Part shown: piece after piece, positions 22,085 through 34,075 of the stretch
How the letters are laid out: each line of letters starts with the position of its first letter
How positions within the stretch are numbered: position 1 is the first letter of the stretch
NCBI GenBank assembly: GCA_016801885.1
Contig: JAFBJY010000141.1
Location: 142,678-206,677 of the forward strand
DNA length: 64,000 nt
Direction of reading: 5' to 3'
Source: Toxotes chatareus
Lineage: Eukaryota > Chordata > Actinopteri > Toxotidae
Notes under the pieces: generated by a model
Told to the model about the DNA's origin: nothing
The model's input: only the letters and a program-made list of their open reading frames with translations
The model's database searches: none
Position numbers and translations under genes: made by a program

Positions 22085-22646
22085 CCCCGCAGTATAAGGC
22101 TGTCTGCAGTCCTTTTCACAGTACCTCCTATGCCATCTGGTGCTCCCTTCCCATGTGAGGTGGGGAAGAAGTTCCAGGTTGTTCTCTGAAACCTAGAGTT
22201 GGAGGGACACTGCAGAGGAGAGAAAAGTTATTCTGGTTTTTGTATTGCTTGCTGGGTCCATCTGACCAAAAGTGAATTGTATCAACTTTTGGAAACTTTA
22301 AACAAATATCTTTCAGGACTGGTTCCATGTGAGTCCAAATGGCAGATGCATCTTGTCGCTTGGATTCTGATTCTGTGCAAAAGCCTGTCTTCTGTTCTTT
22401 TGTATAGTACATGCCAGTGTGCAGGTTGAGCTGTGGGAGGATCTGACCAAAGTGGCATGACTGCACCTCAGAACTATACTTGCATCTCCACCCCTCAGAA
22501 AAGTCCACATGCACAGTTACTGTGCTATCATTGCCCTCCTCGATCATGCTCCTATACTCTCTGGTCTGGTTCTGAACTAAGCACACGTGTGTTGTTGTTT
22601 CTGTCTTTAGTTTGTCTTCATATTGTTTTAGAAGCTCTCCCAGCAT
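22085..22646 (-). pseudogene. Transposase-like gene with DFSE / WSDGP / SHGKG blocks
   Basis: The minus strand is open for 172 codons from 22646. It shows VHVDFSEGW (about residue 46), then KVDTIHFWSDGPSKQYKN (about residue 120). In another frame just downstream (about 22085-22170) come TSHGKGAPDGIGG and VKRTADS. These three blocks in this order and spacing belong to a family repeatedly seen in fish genomes as multi-copy uncharacterised proteins. The Asp residues of DFSE and SDGP could be a DDE-type catalytic set (inference). A one-base frameshift near 22170 separates the last block, and the N-terminal part is missing. I do not know the superfamily name. Confidence 0.6.
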
Positions 22647-22699
22647 GCCACTGTTTCACAAGTCTTGTGTTGAAGTGCATGGTTCACCTCTGTGATAGA

Positions 22700-25205
22700 A
22701 CATGGATCAGGAGGAAACCTCAGACCACACAAGGACTGAACGACAGTGAGCTTCTCATTCAGTGGAGTCAAGTTAATTCATTATTTCTATACAGCAGAAA
22801 TTCACCTGCCCTTTGATTTATAACAGGTTAAATAGATTTGCATCAGGGAAAATGGATGGCATCGTTATCTCTGAGAGGACACAATGTGGTGGGATAGAAC
22901 AGGACTGAGTAAACTTATCAAATATTTGTTTCCATCATTTGTTTACAACATTACATCAAATTAAACTATGTGAAACAAATGTTAAAGTGTATTTGAAAGT
23001 TGCTACTGAAGGTAAAGGAAAAGCAAAGGACGACAGGATGAGAGAATCCAGTTCATATGTCCTCCTGACAGAAATGGAGGTTTACAGTGATCAGCAGTGG
23101 GACACACACTGTTTATTGTCTTCACTAGTAGAATTGATGTGAAGTCTCTGTGTCACAGACACAGGTGGAGGGAGAATTCAGCTTCTCCATTTAATCAACA
23201 CTGAGCTTTATCCACCTGCACACATCAAACATTATCATTAACAGGAGTATTAACACTACTGTGAACTGACAACATGGTGTGGTGTTAATACACTGCAGGC
23301 TGAGGGTGTGGCTGATGAGGTGATTGCAGACAGGTGAGCAGGAGCTCTGGAGGAAACCCAAAGTAAGTCAACCACACCCAGGCCTACACACACACAGACA
23401 AGAACACAGACAAACAGGGGACAGACGAGAAACACAAGGGAGGTTCTCCCAGAAACACGAGGAAGGAGGGAGAGACTGTCGGCTCCTAACATGACTTTGT
23501 ACCACGCTCTCAACTAAAAGATGGTGAAGAGAAAGAGAAGTGGAGAGTTTGTCAGGCAGCTACACTGAACCAGACATAAAGTCTAGTTTACTGAGTCCTG
23601 TTCATGGCCAGAAATCTGATTTCCAGCTTCATGACCTAAGTATGTGTGATGATGTGTTTCTTTGGTGAATTACCATAGAAATAACTGCCACTGCTTATCA
23701 AGCTTTATTTAAGAGGCCAGAACAGAGAGAGAAGGAGTGTGTGAGAGAGAACAACTCGCTCACTTTGGAAAGTGTCACTAAAATCTATCATTTCTTATCT
23801 AAATGGATTAATACTTTTTTCTGTTAAATGTTTATGTCATTATGTAGCTGTTGATTTAAACTGCAGGTGTTTAAACTGCTTGGAATTAAAAATTCCTTTG
23901 ATTCAATGTTGTACAACAACATAACAATCAAAGGGAATTTGATTTAATTTAATTTCTTTTGACACTCGCAAACAGAAAAAGTCCCTTTAATGACAAAGTT
24001 AAACAGATCTCAATACTGTGATCTGAAACCATTATTAATGTAAAACACAAAACAATCAGGACACATCTAAATCATCAGTGGTGAAGCCAGCTGGTTTGAA
24101 AAGTCACATAATTAGATAAATGGAGATCACCTGTGTGCAGCCAAGGGCTTTCAGGTGATTGTAGTATAAATACACCTGCATCTGGAGGATCCAGCTTTTG
24201 GTGAGTGAGCAGAGAAATTCTCCACCATGAAGACAGAACAACACTGAGTGTCTCTGAGAAAATGGGATTGAAAAACAGAAATCAGTGGCTGGATACAAGA
24301 GAATTTCCAAGTCACTAAACTTCCCTTGAAGAACAGTTAAACCAATCACTATGAAATGGAAGGAGTGTGACATGGTGAATGATGTATGTCTGTCTGGAGC
24401 AGGCTGTTCTAAAAAACTGACATGTCAGAGAAGAAAACACGAGCAGCTCCAAACAGTTTCACACCATGTTTGTACTTTCACACTCTGATGTTAGCTTTGG
24501 TTTTTCTCTCTCTGTCTCGTTCTTTTAACAACCTCCTGCAGCAGGAGTCACATTGAATTTGTCACATCTGATGATCCTTCACTTGTTCATAGAAACCAGA
24601 AAAAAATGAGGGTATTGTGGTTCAGTGCTGAGCCTGATAAACTAAAAGGGTTGCATTTGAGAATAAAGCAGTTCAATATCATTTGGAGGTTAAAGCATCA
24701 GAGGTTGAATGAGGTTTGGTACAAAAAAAGTGTCTGAATCTGTCCTGACTGACAGCAGCATGTCTGACATATGGAGGAGAGATGATCTCAGGCAGAGATT
24801 TTATTGATAAGGGAGATAAAAATGTGAACAGGTGCATTAACCAGAGGATCTCACAGTCTTCTCTGTGAATCAGATTATCTATGGTGTCCTGTACTTCAGG
24901 AAATGATTTAGTGTTTCAGAGAGTTGTTCCTTTAGAAACATGGAGTCAAGAAAATCAGTTCTGAATCTGACCCTCTGAAGTACAGAGATGAATCTCTGTC
25001 AAGTGGATTTAACCAAGCCTTCAACTCTTTGTCCTCAGGATGCTGACCACTGTCATTATCTCCTTTCTGTTCTAACTTTCTTACTTTATTCTTTCTTAAA
25101 ATAAGATTCTGACCATCCAAAACATATGAAAGTATAGTAAAGCTGATTCCAACAAAGCTCTTTAGATTCAAAAAGATCATCATTCCTGAAAAGATTTACA
25201 ATATA
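22700..25205. other. Gene-free stretch
   Basis: 2.5 kb without a supported gene. A minus-strand frame at 24104-24373 and another at 24932-25183 have no recognisable domain. Confidence 0.45.
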
Positions 25206-25714
25206 CTTCAATTTCAATTTTATTTATTTATATAGCGCCTTCCACAATCAAAATTGTCTCAAAGCGCTTTACAGAGACCCAGAGCCTGACCCCAGAGCAA
25301 GCACTTAAGGCGACAGTGGCAAGGAAAACTCCCTTTAACAGGAAGAAACCTTGAGCAGAACCTGGCTCAGATGGGGACCCTCCTGCCGATGGCCGGGCTG
25401 GGTGAAAGGAGGAAAAGGAGGAAGATAGGACAGCTAGGAATGGAGGAGAGGGGAGAAAGACATGCAGCATAATACAGACAATGTGGGTCAGTATTTACAT
25501 TACAGTTAGTGGACAGTTATTGGATAATGTGTGCTCAGCAGATTAGAATTATGAAACAGAGCACGGAGGCAAAAAGCTGTCATGACTGGTAATTATTTAC
25601 ATTACAGTTTGCAAAGAATATTAATCAAATATTTATCTGTAGCAGAACGGAACATTAAACATGTTAGAAATCGATCATTGTAAACAATAAACAGCAGCAG
25701 GTGGGTGGAGCCAG
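25206..25714 (-). repeat. 3' end of the L2-type LINE, separated from its body by the provirus
   Basis: The minus strand ends in the common teleost LINE terminus ('ttgtggaaggcgctatataaat' type block at 25230) and an 'aattgaaattg' tail. The left border with the provirus reads 'ggagccag' and continues on the other side at 34612 with 'ccaggacc'. Joining the two sides gives the order seen uninterrupted at 6370-6410. Confidence 0.88.
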
Positions 25715-26246
25715 TGTTGTGGAAGTTTTTCCCTGCTGCTGCTGGTGAAGAATGAAATAGAGACTTCTGCCGGCCGACAAGGTTTTATTTTCTTTGCAAA
25801 GAAAAGGTCAATCAACACACAAGGTGATCTGAGTGAAGAGAGACCCCGAACATGGGGAGACCTGAGCATTTATACCTGAGGAACGCCCCTGAGGTGTGTT
25901 TCACATTCTTTGTTTGCCACCGACATTTGGCATGGACTCCCTGGAGTGTGTTTCACACCTGGGGTATCCTGCAGGGATTTGCATTCAGGCGATAGGTGTC
26001 AAGAAGTCTAGGCATCACAAAAAGATCTGATATCTTGGCGGGGAAAGAAGGGAGTGGGGTGCCTCACGAAGAAAACCAAATTGCAATTACAATAGGTCAC
26101 AGTCTAAATACACAAAAGGGTCTGGTATCCTAGTGAGAAACAAAAGGAGAGGACCAATTGTGATTACAATGGGTCACAGTCTAATACAGAAAAGGGTGTG
26201 GTATCTAGATGAGAAACAAAGGGAAAAGAACCAAATTGTCATTACA
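25715..26246 (-). repeat. 3' LTR of the provirus
   Basis: 532 bases, near-identical to 34076-34611. On the minus strand it starts TGTAATGACAATTTGG and ends CCACAACA. Differences from the other LTR are short indels in c, a and g runs, one substitution in 'ggcatcacaaa' and a shorter CTG run. Confidence 0.95.
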
Positions 26247-26262
26247 ATTCCCCCCTTTTGAT
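26247..26262 (-). promoter_or_regulatory. Polypurine tract
   Basis: On the minus strand directly upstream of the 3' LTR lies AAAAGGGGGGAAT. This is the expected position and composition for priming plus-strand synthesis. Confidence 0.85.
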
Positions 26263-26467
26263 TATTCATTAATCACTAAACAAAAGGAAAGATAAAATTA
26301 ACTAAGATAAAAATATAATAAACTGATCACAACTTAATTATCCGACACATTAATTCACATGGATTTTAAAATGTATCATCATGGTAGTTGTCTTGAGAAA
26401 ATAAGGGAAAGAGAGAAGAAAAAAAAAAAAAAACAAAGGAAAAAAGTAAAACAAGACAAAACATTAT

Positions 26468-28337
26468 TTACAAGGTATCATCATCAGAGTCAGAGTCTGA
26501 GCTGGGGTAATGCTGGGCATTAGGAATCGAGGCTGAATCTTGATCAGCATTGTTAATGTTCACATGAACATAGGCGGAAGATTGGACTATCTTTTTTGTG
26601 AGCATATTAGACAGCCATTTCAACACACATGGAATTAAGGTGGTGAATAAAAAGAAATAATCACAACTGGAGTAATTACTGTTAAAAACCAGGATAGCCA
26701 TTCTTGGCCCCAAGATTTTAGCCAAGAGAACCATGAGTCATCTGCTGCTGGTGGGGGTCGAATGGCATCTTGCATATGCTTTATGATATCGGTGACGTTT
26801 TCATATTCGTCAGGGACATAAAAACAACAAGAGACATTTAGTATTTTGCAAATACCTCCTTTTTCAGCTAGGATGATATCGATAGCGAGTCTGTGTTGAA
26901 TAACAGCTGTTCTGATTGCGAACATTTCTGTGTTAATTAAGGTAAGAGCCATTTCAGTTTGGTTTGCTAAGGAAAGAACAGACCAGGCTAGTCCATTAAT
27001 TTTGTTTAGGGCTGCAGCTGTTCCACCTCCTAGAAAAAGGGACCAGCCGACATTGGCGTTGGGAGAAGTCCAGGGATCAGCTAATACATAACCATCATAT
27101 TTGGAGGGAACACCAGTAACGTCTCTGCAGGCTCGAAAATGTATAGTAGATTTGGTGTTGGTAGTGGGGACCTTCTTATGGAAGACTTTTGTATCGGTAG
27201 TGACAATTGATGGATGGCAGCAACCGGACCACTGAAATAGAGGTGGCAAATCATGATAGGCCTTTTTGCAAGAAGACCACATTATCCCTGGTTGGGATGA
27301 AAGTTGTCTAAATGGACAGGCAAATGTTGTCAAAGTGTTATTAGGCCATTTGTGAGAACAATTGGTTGCTGCTGTAGGATTTACAAATATCTTAGTCTGA
27401 CAACTTGACTGGCCTAGATAGGGACCTGATGATGATGTTGAACAAACACAAGTCTCTGCATGCTGTAGAGGAACTTCAAATGCCATGTTACTAGGGCTTG
27501 AATGAGAATCAATGCAGGAAATATTGGGATGTGAAGCCACTGGGATATTATTCCTGATTTGTTGACCGGCAATTAGTAACATCATCATTCCTAGAGGGAT
27601 GGTGCATTTATCATGGTCTTTTCTGCCCCAAAATTCTTTCATGTGGCCTTGTAATACGACGTTTGCTGTCAGAGGTTTTGCTTGCCATCTAGCTGCTAAA
27701 GCATGGCAAACCCAACAGTCACCGGGAATTTCCAACTCTTTTTTGTGTAAAAGAGCTAGAGCACATGCATTGTTATCATTGCATTGTCTGAGAGCTTGTT
27801 GTACCGTGGCATCTTTGTGGTCAGCGATGTTTAAGTCGTCACGATGGTTGTCTTTTATCCCAGAGGTCAGTGAGATAGCTTTAACCTCTGATAGTAAGTT
27901 AAATGGGACGTCATATGGGTTTGGTGGCTCATTGACTTTTACTATGAGTTGTCTATACATATCAGAGCTTGGACATTGAATTGCACACCAATATGTGCCT
28001 GCGTAGCGGATTTAACATTAGAGATGGTGATCCGGGCTCCATTGGAGTTTGGAATTCTTTCAATTATGAAGCGGGGATCCCTGTTTGGAGCAAGGATTCT
28101 GTCAGCAGCGGCCACAATCAAGTGCCAATCTTGTGGGCCGCAGGGGTCCTTACATAAGTATTTGTTATAATTGGCATAGTATGCACGAATTTTACCTGAT
28201 TGCCAAGTTTCAGGGTACACAGTACAGGTGAATGTTGCATTTCGTCCTTTTATCAGAGTGACAGTCTTGGCCGGTTCATAGGTGTAGGCCTCTATTAGCA
28301 TCACGGAACATGATATAGCCAGGATCAGGTGGTGCAT
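26468..28337 (-). pseudogene. env: Retroviral envelope gene (env) with N-terminal Ig-like domain
   Basis: It encodes the surface and transmembrane envelope subunits. From 28337: Met start and hydrophobic signal peptide (residues 1-18), then an Ig V-set-like region with Cys38, Cys62 and Cys66 (KYLCKDPC). The frame breaks at about 28000, after which YWC codons appear at 27985-27993 in the next frame. That second open frame (441 codons, ending 26635) carries CWVC at 27706-27717, a typical gammaretroviral disulfide-exchange motif. It also has the CX6CC motif of the transmembrane subunit at 26824-26850 and a hydrophobic segment near its end. The frame breaks again at about 26700, where a second membrane stretch and an acidic tail ending SDSDSDDDTL (26468) follow. 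Not expressible as one protein as sequenced. Confidence 0.88.
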
Positions 28338-28551
28338 GGTGTAGTCTGGTGGGAAAGGTTTTGTGTTGTCAGTTCTGCACGGTCTAGTTGGTGTCTGTTG
28401 AATTTGTGGCGTTATTCTTTGTGTCGTCCTCTCTTGTGCTCGTTAAGTCCTCGTGGACGCCTGTCCTCGCGTTGGCAGCTAACTTCCTCCGTTGGCTCAG
28501 GGACCTTCCTGCAGTGGCTGGCGTGAATCCATGTAGCTCTCTCAGCGATCT

Positions 28552-31500
28552 TCACAGGAGCACCTGGAATGGACCTCGCCAGCGTTTGGAGTGCCAGTGT
28601 TTCCTTCTCAAGTCCTTTATCACCACCCAGTCGCCAGGTTGGAAATCATGGAGTGATGTGGAAGCTGGTGGTGGAAGGGCTGACTTCACCTGCTGCGTTA
28701 TGTGTTGCACAAACCATACATGATTGGCAAAACTTCTGCGCATGAATTGAAAACCCTTTGGTGAACCAGTGTTGAGTTATGGTGTCCAACATCCCCCCTT
28801 TTGACACATGGTCCAACCCATGTGTCAATTTTGCGAAGTGAGGAAAGAAATGTTTGGGTAGGCAAGGTTTGTTATTGGGTCCTCGCCATACTTCTTCTTT
28901 CAGTGTGGCACCGTAGCGTCTCCACAGGGTCTTTTCCTGTGGTGTGGCAAAGGACTGTATTGCTGTAAGGGAGCTGGGAATAGAGACTGGAGTTGAAACA
29001 AACAAAGGATTAAGGATAGTGGGTTGGAGTGCAGCTTTTTTTGCAGCGGCATCAGCTCTTGCGTTTCCTAGAGAAACAGAATCTGAGTTGTTAGTATGAG
29101 CAAGGCATTTACAAACAGCAATTGAGTTTGGGAGCAAAATGGCATCCAGAAGAGCTGCAAACCTTGTCATGATGGAGAATGGGTTTCCCATCAGATTTCA
29201 AAAATTGTCTGTGTTTCCACAGAGTGCCAAAATCATGCACAACACCAAATGCATATCTAGAGTCAGTGTAGATAGTTACTGTCTTATTGTTTGCCAGTTT
29301 GCATGCCTCTGTCAATGCTATCAGTTCGAAGCCGCTTATGCAGAATAGTGAGAAGGGAGTGAACCTGAGACAAGAGTTTCATGATTAGTGACGACAGCAA
29401 ATCCAACTCTGTTGCGACCAGTTTGTGGGTCGCGTGAAGCAGATCCATCTACAAAAACAACCAAATCAGGATTAGTTAATGGTGTTTCTTGTAGATCTGG
29501 TCTTGGGGAGCAAACCTGTTGGAGGACAGCCACGCAGTTATGTTCTTGTCCATCGTCTGGTGTGGGAAGGAGGGTGGCAGGGTTTAAAACGTTACATCTT
29601 TTGACAGTGATGTTCGGCATTTCTAAAAGTACAGTGTTGTACCTCAGCCACCGTGCTGTGGAGAGATGAGAAGTTTTTTGTTCAAGTAAAATCATGGACA
29701 CAGCATGTGGAACCAGGAGAGTCACATCAGAATAACCCACAATGTCTCTAGAGGCCATAACCGCCTTTTCAGCGGCTGCCACAGCTCTAAGACATCTTGG
29801 GAGGCCTGCAGCCACTGGATCCAGTTTTGAAGAGAAATAAGCTACAGGGCGTAGTTTATTTCCATGATCCTGCAACAGAACAGAAGTCATACATCCATTT
29901 TTCTCATCTACCGCTTTGAGTGAAAGGTCTGGTAGGGTCGGGCAGACCCAAAGTTGGAGCGGTCTGTAAGGCAAGCTTTAGTTCAGTGAAAGATTGTTCT
30001 GCTTCAGGAGTCCATGTGATCTTGTCCTGTGATTGTAGACCTTTGCCATGAATGAGGGAGGCGAGTGGAGCTTCAAGAATGGCATAGTTTGAAATGAATT
30101 GTCTACAATAAGAGCACATGCCAAGAAATGACATCATCTGTTTTTTTTTGTGATGGGTTTTGGAAGATTCTGAATTGCATCTACTCTTTTTGGTGAAAGA
30201 GTCTTTCCTTCAGAAGTGATGACATGACCCAAGAAAACAACCTTCTCCTGGACGAATTGAAGTTTAGACAGGCTGGCTTTGTGACCACTATCAGCCAGAT
30301 GTTTCAAGAGTTTGATTGTGTTGATTTCACACTGCTCTTTTGTTGGACTGCAGATCATAAGGTCATCAACATACTGTAGCAAAGCAGTGCCTGGAGAGAG
30401 AACAAGAGATTCAAGACTTTGTCTGAGGGCCTCATTGTAAATGGTAGGACTTTCACAGTAACCTTGGCACAGGCGAGTGAATGTGTAGCCTCGACCATTA
30501 AAGTTGAAGGCAAACCAGAATTGACTTTCTGGGTGAACTGGAACGCTAAAGAAAGCATTCGAAAGGTCTACTACTGAAAAGAATTTTGCCTTAGGTGGGA
30601 CCTGAGACAAAATGGTGTAAGGATTTGGAACATTTGGGGCTCTAGGCTGGACTGCTGCATTTACTGCTTGCAGATCCTGAACAAAACGCCATTCTGTTGG
30701 TTGATTTTTATCTCTGATTTTCTTGACAGGGAACAAAGGTGTGCGCACTGGAGAGTCATCACAGGGAACAATTACTCCTGCTGCTTTAAGAGACTCAAAA
30801 ACTGGTGTTATACCATCGATGGCTTCTTGTTTAAGTGGATATTGGGCCTTGCAAGGTCTAAAGTCTGATTTTGGAGTTATGACAACAGGTTCACAGTCTT
30901 TGATGAGGCCAACATCATACTTACTGACAGCCCACAGTGTCTTAGGGACCTCCTGTAGGGCTGTAATAGCTGTAGCTTGTTCTTCAGACAGAAAAGAAAA
31001 AGATTTAGAAGTGTTTTCAGGTACCAGCTGGATGGTTCTTTGGGTGTGCACAACAGATGTTAAACTTTTAGAATAGCACTGCAGTGTTGGTGAAAATAAA
31101 ATGGATCGATCCAGTGTTTCTTGCCAATCGGCTGCGCATTGACATGATTTCACAAATGAACCCAAATCCTCCCAGTTATCTGATGTGTGTTTTGCAAGTG
31201 TGATGTGTGGGACCGAATGATTCATGGTATACATGTCACGTTGGGCTGGTGTGAGAGAGACTGATATAGCACATTTGTGTTTTGTCCAATAGACGTGTGT
31301 CAGTGTGAGATTATCAAATCTCTCCCTCAACCAACCTTTCTCATATGGCTCATCAGGTCCTGGTGACACATGAGAGGTGCAATGCAGGTTCTCTGGTGTC
31401 ATGTAATCTGTTGCAGCTGTTGACACTGTCTTCCTAGCTTCTGTAACAAGCTCAGAAGAGGTTGTTGGTGATTGCAATTTCCATTGGTATGCATATCTCA

Positions 31501-32017
31501 GGTTTGGGGTATGGTAGACAAAGGAATGTGAAAAATTTGGTCCCAGATCGGTTAGTCTGTGAACTTTAATACCTTCTGGGGTTGAAATCAGACAAAGGCC
31601 TAATTTGCACATCAAGTCTCTGCCCATTAGATTAATGGGACAGACTTCAGAGAGCAAGAATGCATGTTTGAAACTTGTATTTGACCCATCCACACATTTG
31701 AGTGGAACAGTAATGTTTTCTCTAATTGTCTGACCTGATGAACCAATAGAGTACACATAATCCCCACTTAATTTAGGTTTTTTACTGAATTCTAAAGCTT
31801 TTATCACAGAATGTGTGGCTCCTGAGTCAACTAAGAATACAACATTCTGTTCTTTGATGGTCAATGTATGTTGTGGAAAACTTTTGAAATGATCAGATGT
31901 GTACTGAGCAAATGTTAGAACAGTTATATGTCTATCATCTAAGTTCTCAATAGATTGTGTATTACTCTGTTCAATATGTATGTGTGAGTATGGTGCAGTA
32001 CCTTCTTCCGACTTCAC
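28552..32017 (-). pseudogene. pol: Retroviral pol: protease, RT, RNase H, partial integrase
   Basis: Protease: DSGAT at 31814-31828. Reverse transcriptase: FSVVDLSNAFFSVPV, GYCESPTIYNEAL and QYVDDLMIC (about 30360), all in one 627-codon frame. That frame ends at 30134 at a run of eight or nine t residues. Connection and RNase H follow in further frames: VVFVDGSASRDP (about 29460), IYTDSRYAFGVVHD (about 29250), and GNARADAAAKKAA (about 29060). Integrase: the zinc-binding HHCC domain ends in CQSCMVCATHN at about 28700. It is followed almost at once, in another frame, by the C-terminal domain FQPGDWVVIKD and RWRGPFQVLL (28552). The D,D-35-E catalytic core that should lie between is absent. Confidence 0.92.
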
Positions 32018-32047
32018 AAGTTGATTTGGCTTGTCAGCAGGAGTCCG

Positions 32048-33603
32048 TCCCTCTCCGACAACCCTTAACCATTTTCAGTCTGACTTGTTTTCTGATGAAG
32101 CATTTCTGTGACAATCACGCTCCAATGTCCACGTTGGCCACAGAGGAAACAGACATCATTCGGGGTTCTTCTTTCCCAATTTCTGTGTCGGCTGTGTCCT
32201 TTTCCTCTGTATTCATGACCTGTCTGTCCTTTTTCTTGGATTGTTTTATACATGGTTATTGCTGCCATGTGAAGCTCTTTTTGTGTTGTCTCTTCTTTTT
32301 CTTTTTCTTAGAGATTATTTGGTTATGGGCATGTATGGCATGTTTGCGGTTCGGACAGGCGTGCATCCTCCCAGCCGATGCAGGAACTTTTAACAGCTGA
32401 GGCAATGTCTGGTTTTAGTCCGTTTAAGAAACAATTGCAGAGATGAATTTCCGACACGTCTGGAATATTGTTTAGCTCAACAGGCAGTTGGAGGCCACTA
32501 TAGGTGTTGAATACCTCTGTCAAGCGAGTGAGATATTCGTCAGGGCTTTCATCATCCTTTTGTTTGCAGGCAGTGATTTTTCCTGTGTTAATTTTTACAG
32601 GAAAAGCTTGAGTGAATGCATCACAGAGATGACGGACTACATCTCTATAATGAACATTAGACTCATCTTCCCAGGTGATGTGTTTGCAACGGATGTCAGC
32701 AGCTGGGAATTGTCCAGCTATTTTTGCCAGTCTATGGGTTTCATCTTGGTGATCAGGAGTCTTTTAGTTCATTCATGGTGGGCTTAAATTCTTGGCAAAA
32801 TGTAAAGAATTGTTCAGCAAACACTTTACCTGATGTTGTAGGGTTCGGTAGATGTTGTGAGGCTGTTGTGATGTCAGCAGAAGTCCATGGACGGAAAACT
32901 AAAGTTGCACCTTCCGGTCCAGATACTTCAACCATGGGCATGTTGTAGGCTGCATTTTGCTTGGGATTACGCAGTCTATGTGCAATTGGAGAAGAGTGGG
33001 TGGCTGCAAAGTTCTGCGATGGAACAGGCAGTTCAGGATGAGCTGGTTCTGAGCTTGTTTTTTGTTGTGGCATGGTAGAGTCCGCTTCTCTTCTTTCATT
33101 CGGTATTGCAGAGTTGTATGGTGGTGGAGCTGAGGGGCGAAAAGGTGGGTTGCCGTCGAGGTCTGGATCCAGCTTCAAAGCCGCCAACTGTGGAAACAAA
33201 GGAGAGGAGATCTGCGATTCTGGTGTTCTTTTTGTGTGTGAACTTTGCTTTTCATTGGTTTCAACCTCTTTGTGTGAAAAGGGTAGTTGTTTCTGCATTG
33301 TTTTCCTATTTCGTGTCTCTGCTTCTTCTTTCCACATCTGTAAACATTCTATTTGACTTTCTATAGCTTCTAATTTTTTAACAGTGACTTTCTTTTTCTT
33401 TCTCATTTCTTGTTCTTTTTTTTTTTCAGTTTTTCTTCTAATATTGTTACGTTTTTTAAACTGAGGGATCCCCCTATTGGGAATCCAAACTCAGCTGTCC
33501 AGACATTTAAATATTTTAGACTTTTATCCCCGTATTTCCTTGTCATAACATCCACAATCGCTCCCCCCGGAGGTCCAGCCTCAACGGACTTTCCGCTCCC
33601 CAT
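32048..33603 (-). pseudogene. gag: Retroviral gag (matrix, capsid, nucleocapsid), frameshifted
   Basis: Structural polyprotein. It starts at 33603 with MGSGKS, a likely N-myristoylation signal. The first frame breaks at about 33405 in a run of t residues, and a 217-codon frame follows (33406-32753). In that frame lie overlapping late-domain motifs PSAP and PPPY (33116-33136), used by other retroviruses to recruit Tsg101 and Nedd4-type ligases. Capsid sequence follows (DEYLTRLTEVFNTYSG near 32510, FLNGLKPDI near 32420) with another break near 32755. The nucleocapsid begins a CCHC zinc knuckle, CFLCGQRGHW (about 32130). Its last Cys is reached only in another frame because of a single-base break near 32120. 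Confidence 0.85.
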
Positions 33604-34057
33604 TCCAGATGTGGAGGCCGTGCCCGACTATTTACAATACAGACGCGTCTCTGTAAGGACCACTTCGTCTAGAGCTACAAGTGATGAAAAGCACGCCACT
33701 TCGCTTATGCTTACAAGTGAGAAAAAGACCAATCACTTTCTTGTCGCTAAAAGTGAGAAAAGCCGACCAATTGTGGATATCATGAGAAATGGAAATGTTA
33801 TACCAAAATAAAGAACCCAATTTATTTTTTTATTTTTTATTTTTTTTAAAGAAAAAGTTAACAGTCAATATTTCAGTGCTCACCAGATGAATTTTGCTGA
33901 ATTTCGTTCGTGGAATCCCAGCGGCAATGATCTGGAGCGTCTGCGGTCAGTCCTCCCTTCTCAGAAGAGGATTTGAGGTTGGAGGCTGGAAATCTATTTT
34001 TCTTCCAGGATGGCCTGTCACTGTCCGCGCTTCGTCCAGACGATTGCTCGAGGGATC

Positions 34058-34075
34058 CCACTTCTGACACCAAAT
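34058..34075 (-). promoter_or_regulatory. Primer binding site, tRNA-Leu type
   Basis: On the minus strand, immediately 3' of the 5' LTR (with two bases between), lies TGGTGTCAGAAGTGGGA. This is complementary to the 3' end of tRNA-Leu(CAA) (…TCCCACTTCTGACA plus CCA). Confidence 0.9.

Noticed and set aside
26400..26460. A-rich run as a possible LINE or SINE tail
   Set aside because: It lies inside the provirus between env and the polypurine tract, so it belongs to that unit.
29388..31076. Plus-strand frames across pol
   Set aside because: Shadows of the minus-strand retroviral protease, RT and RNase H.
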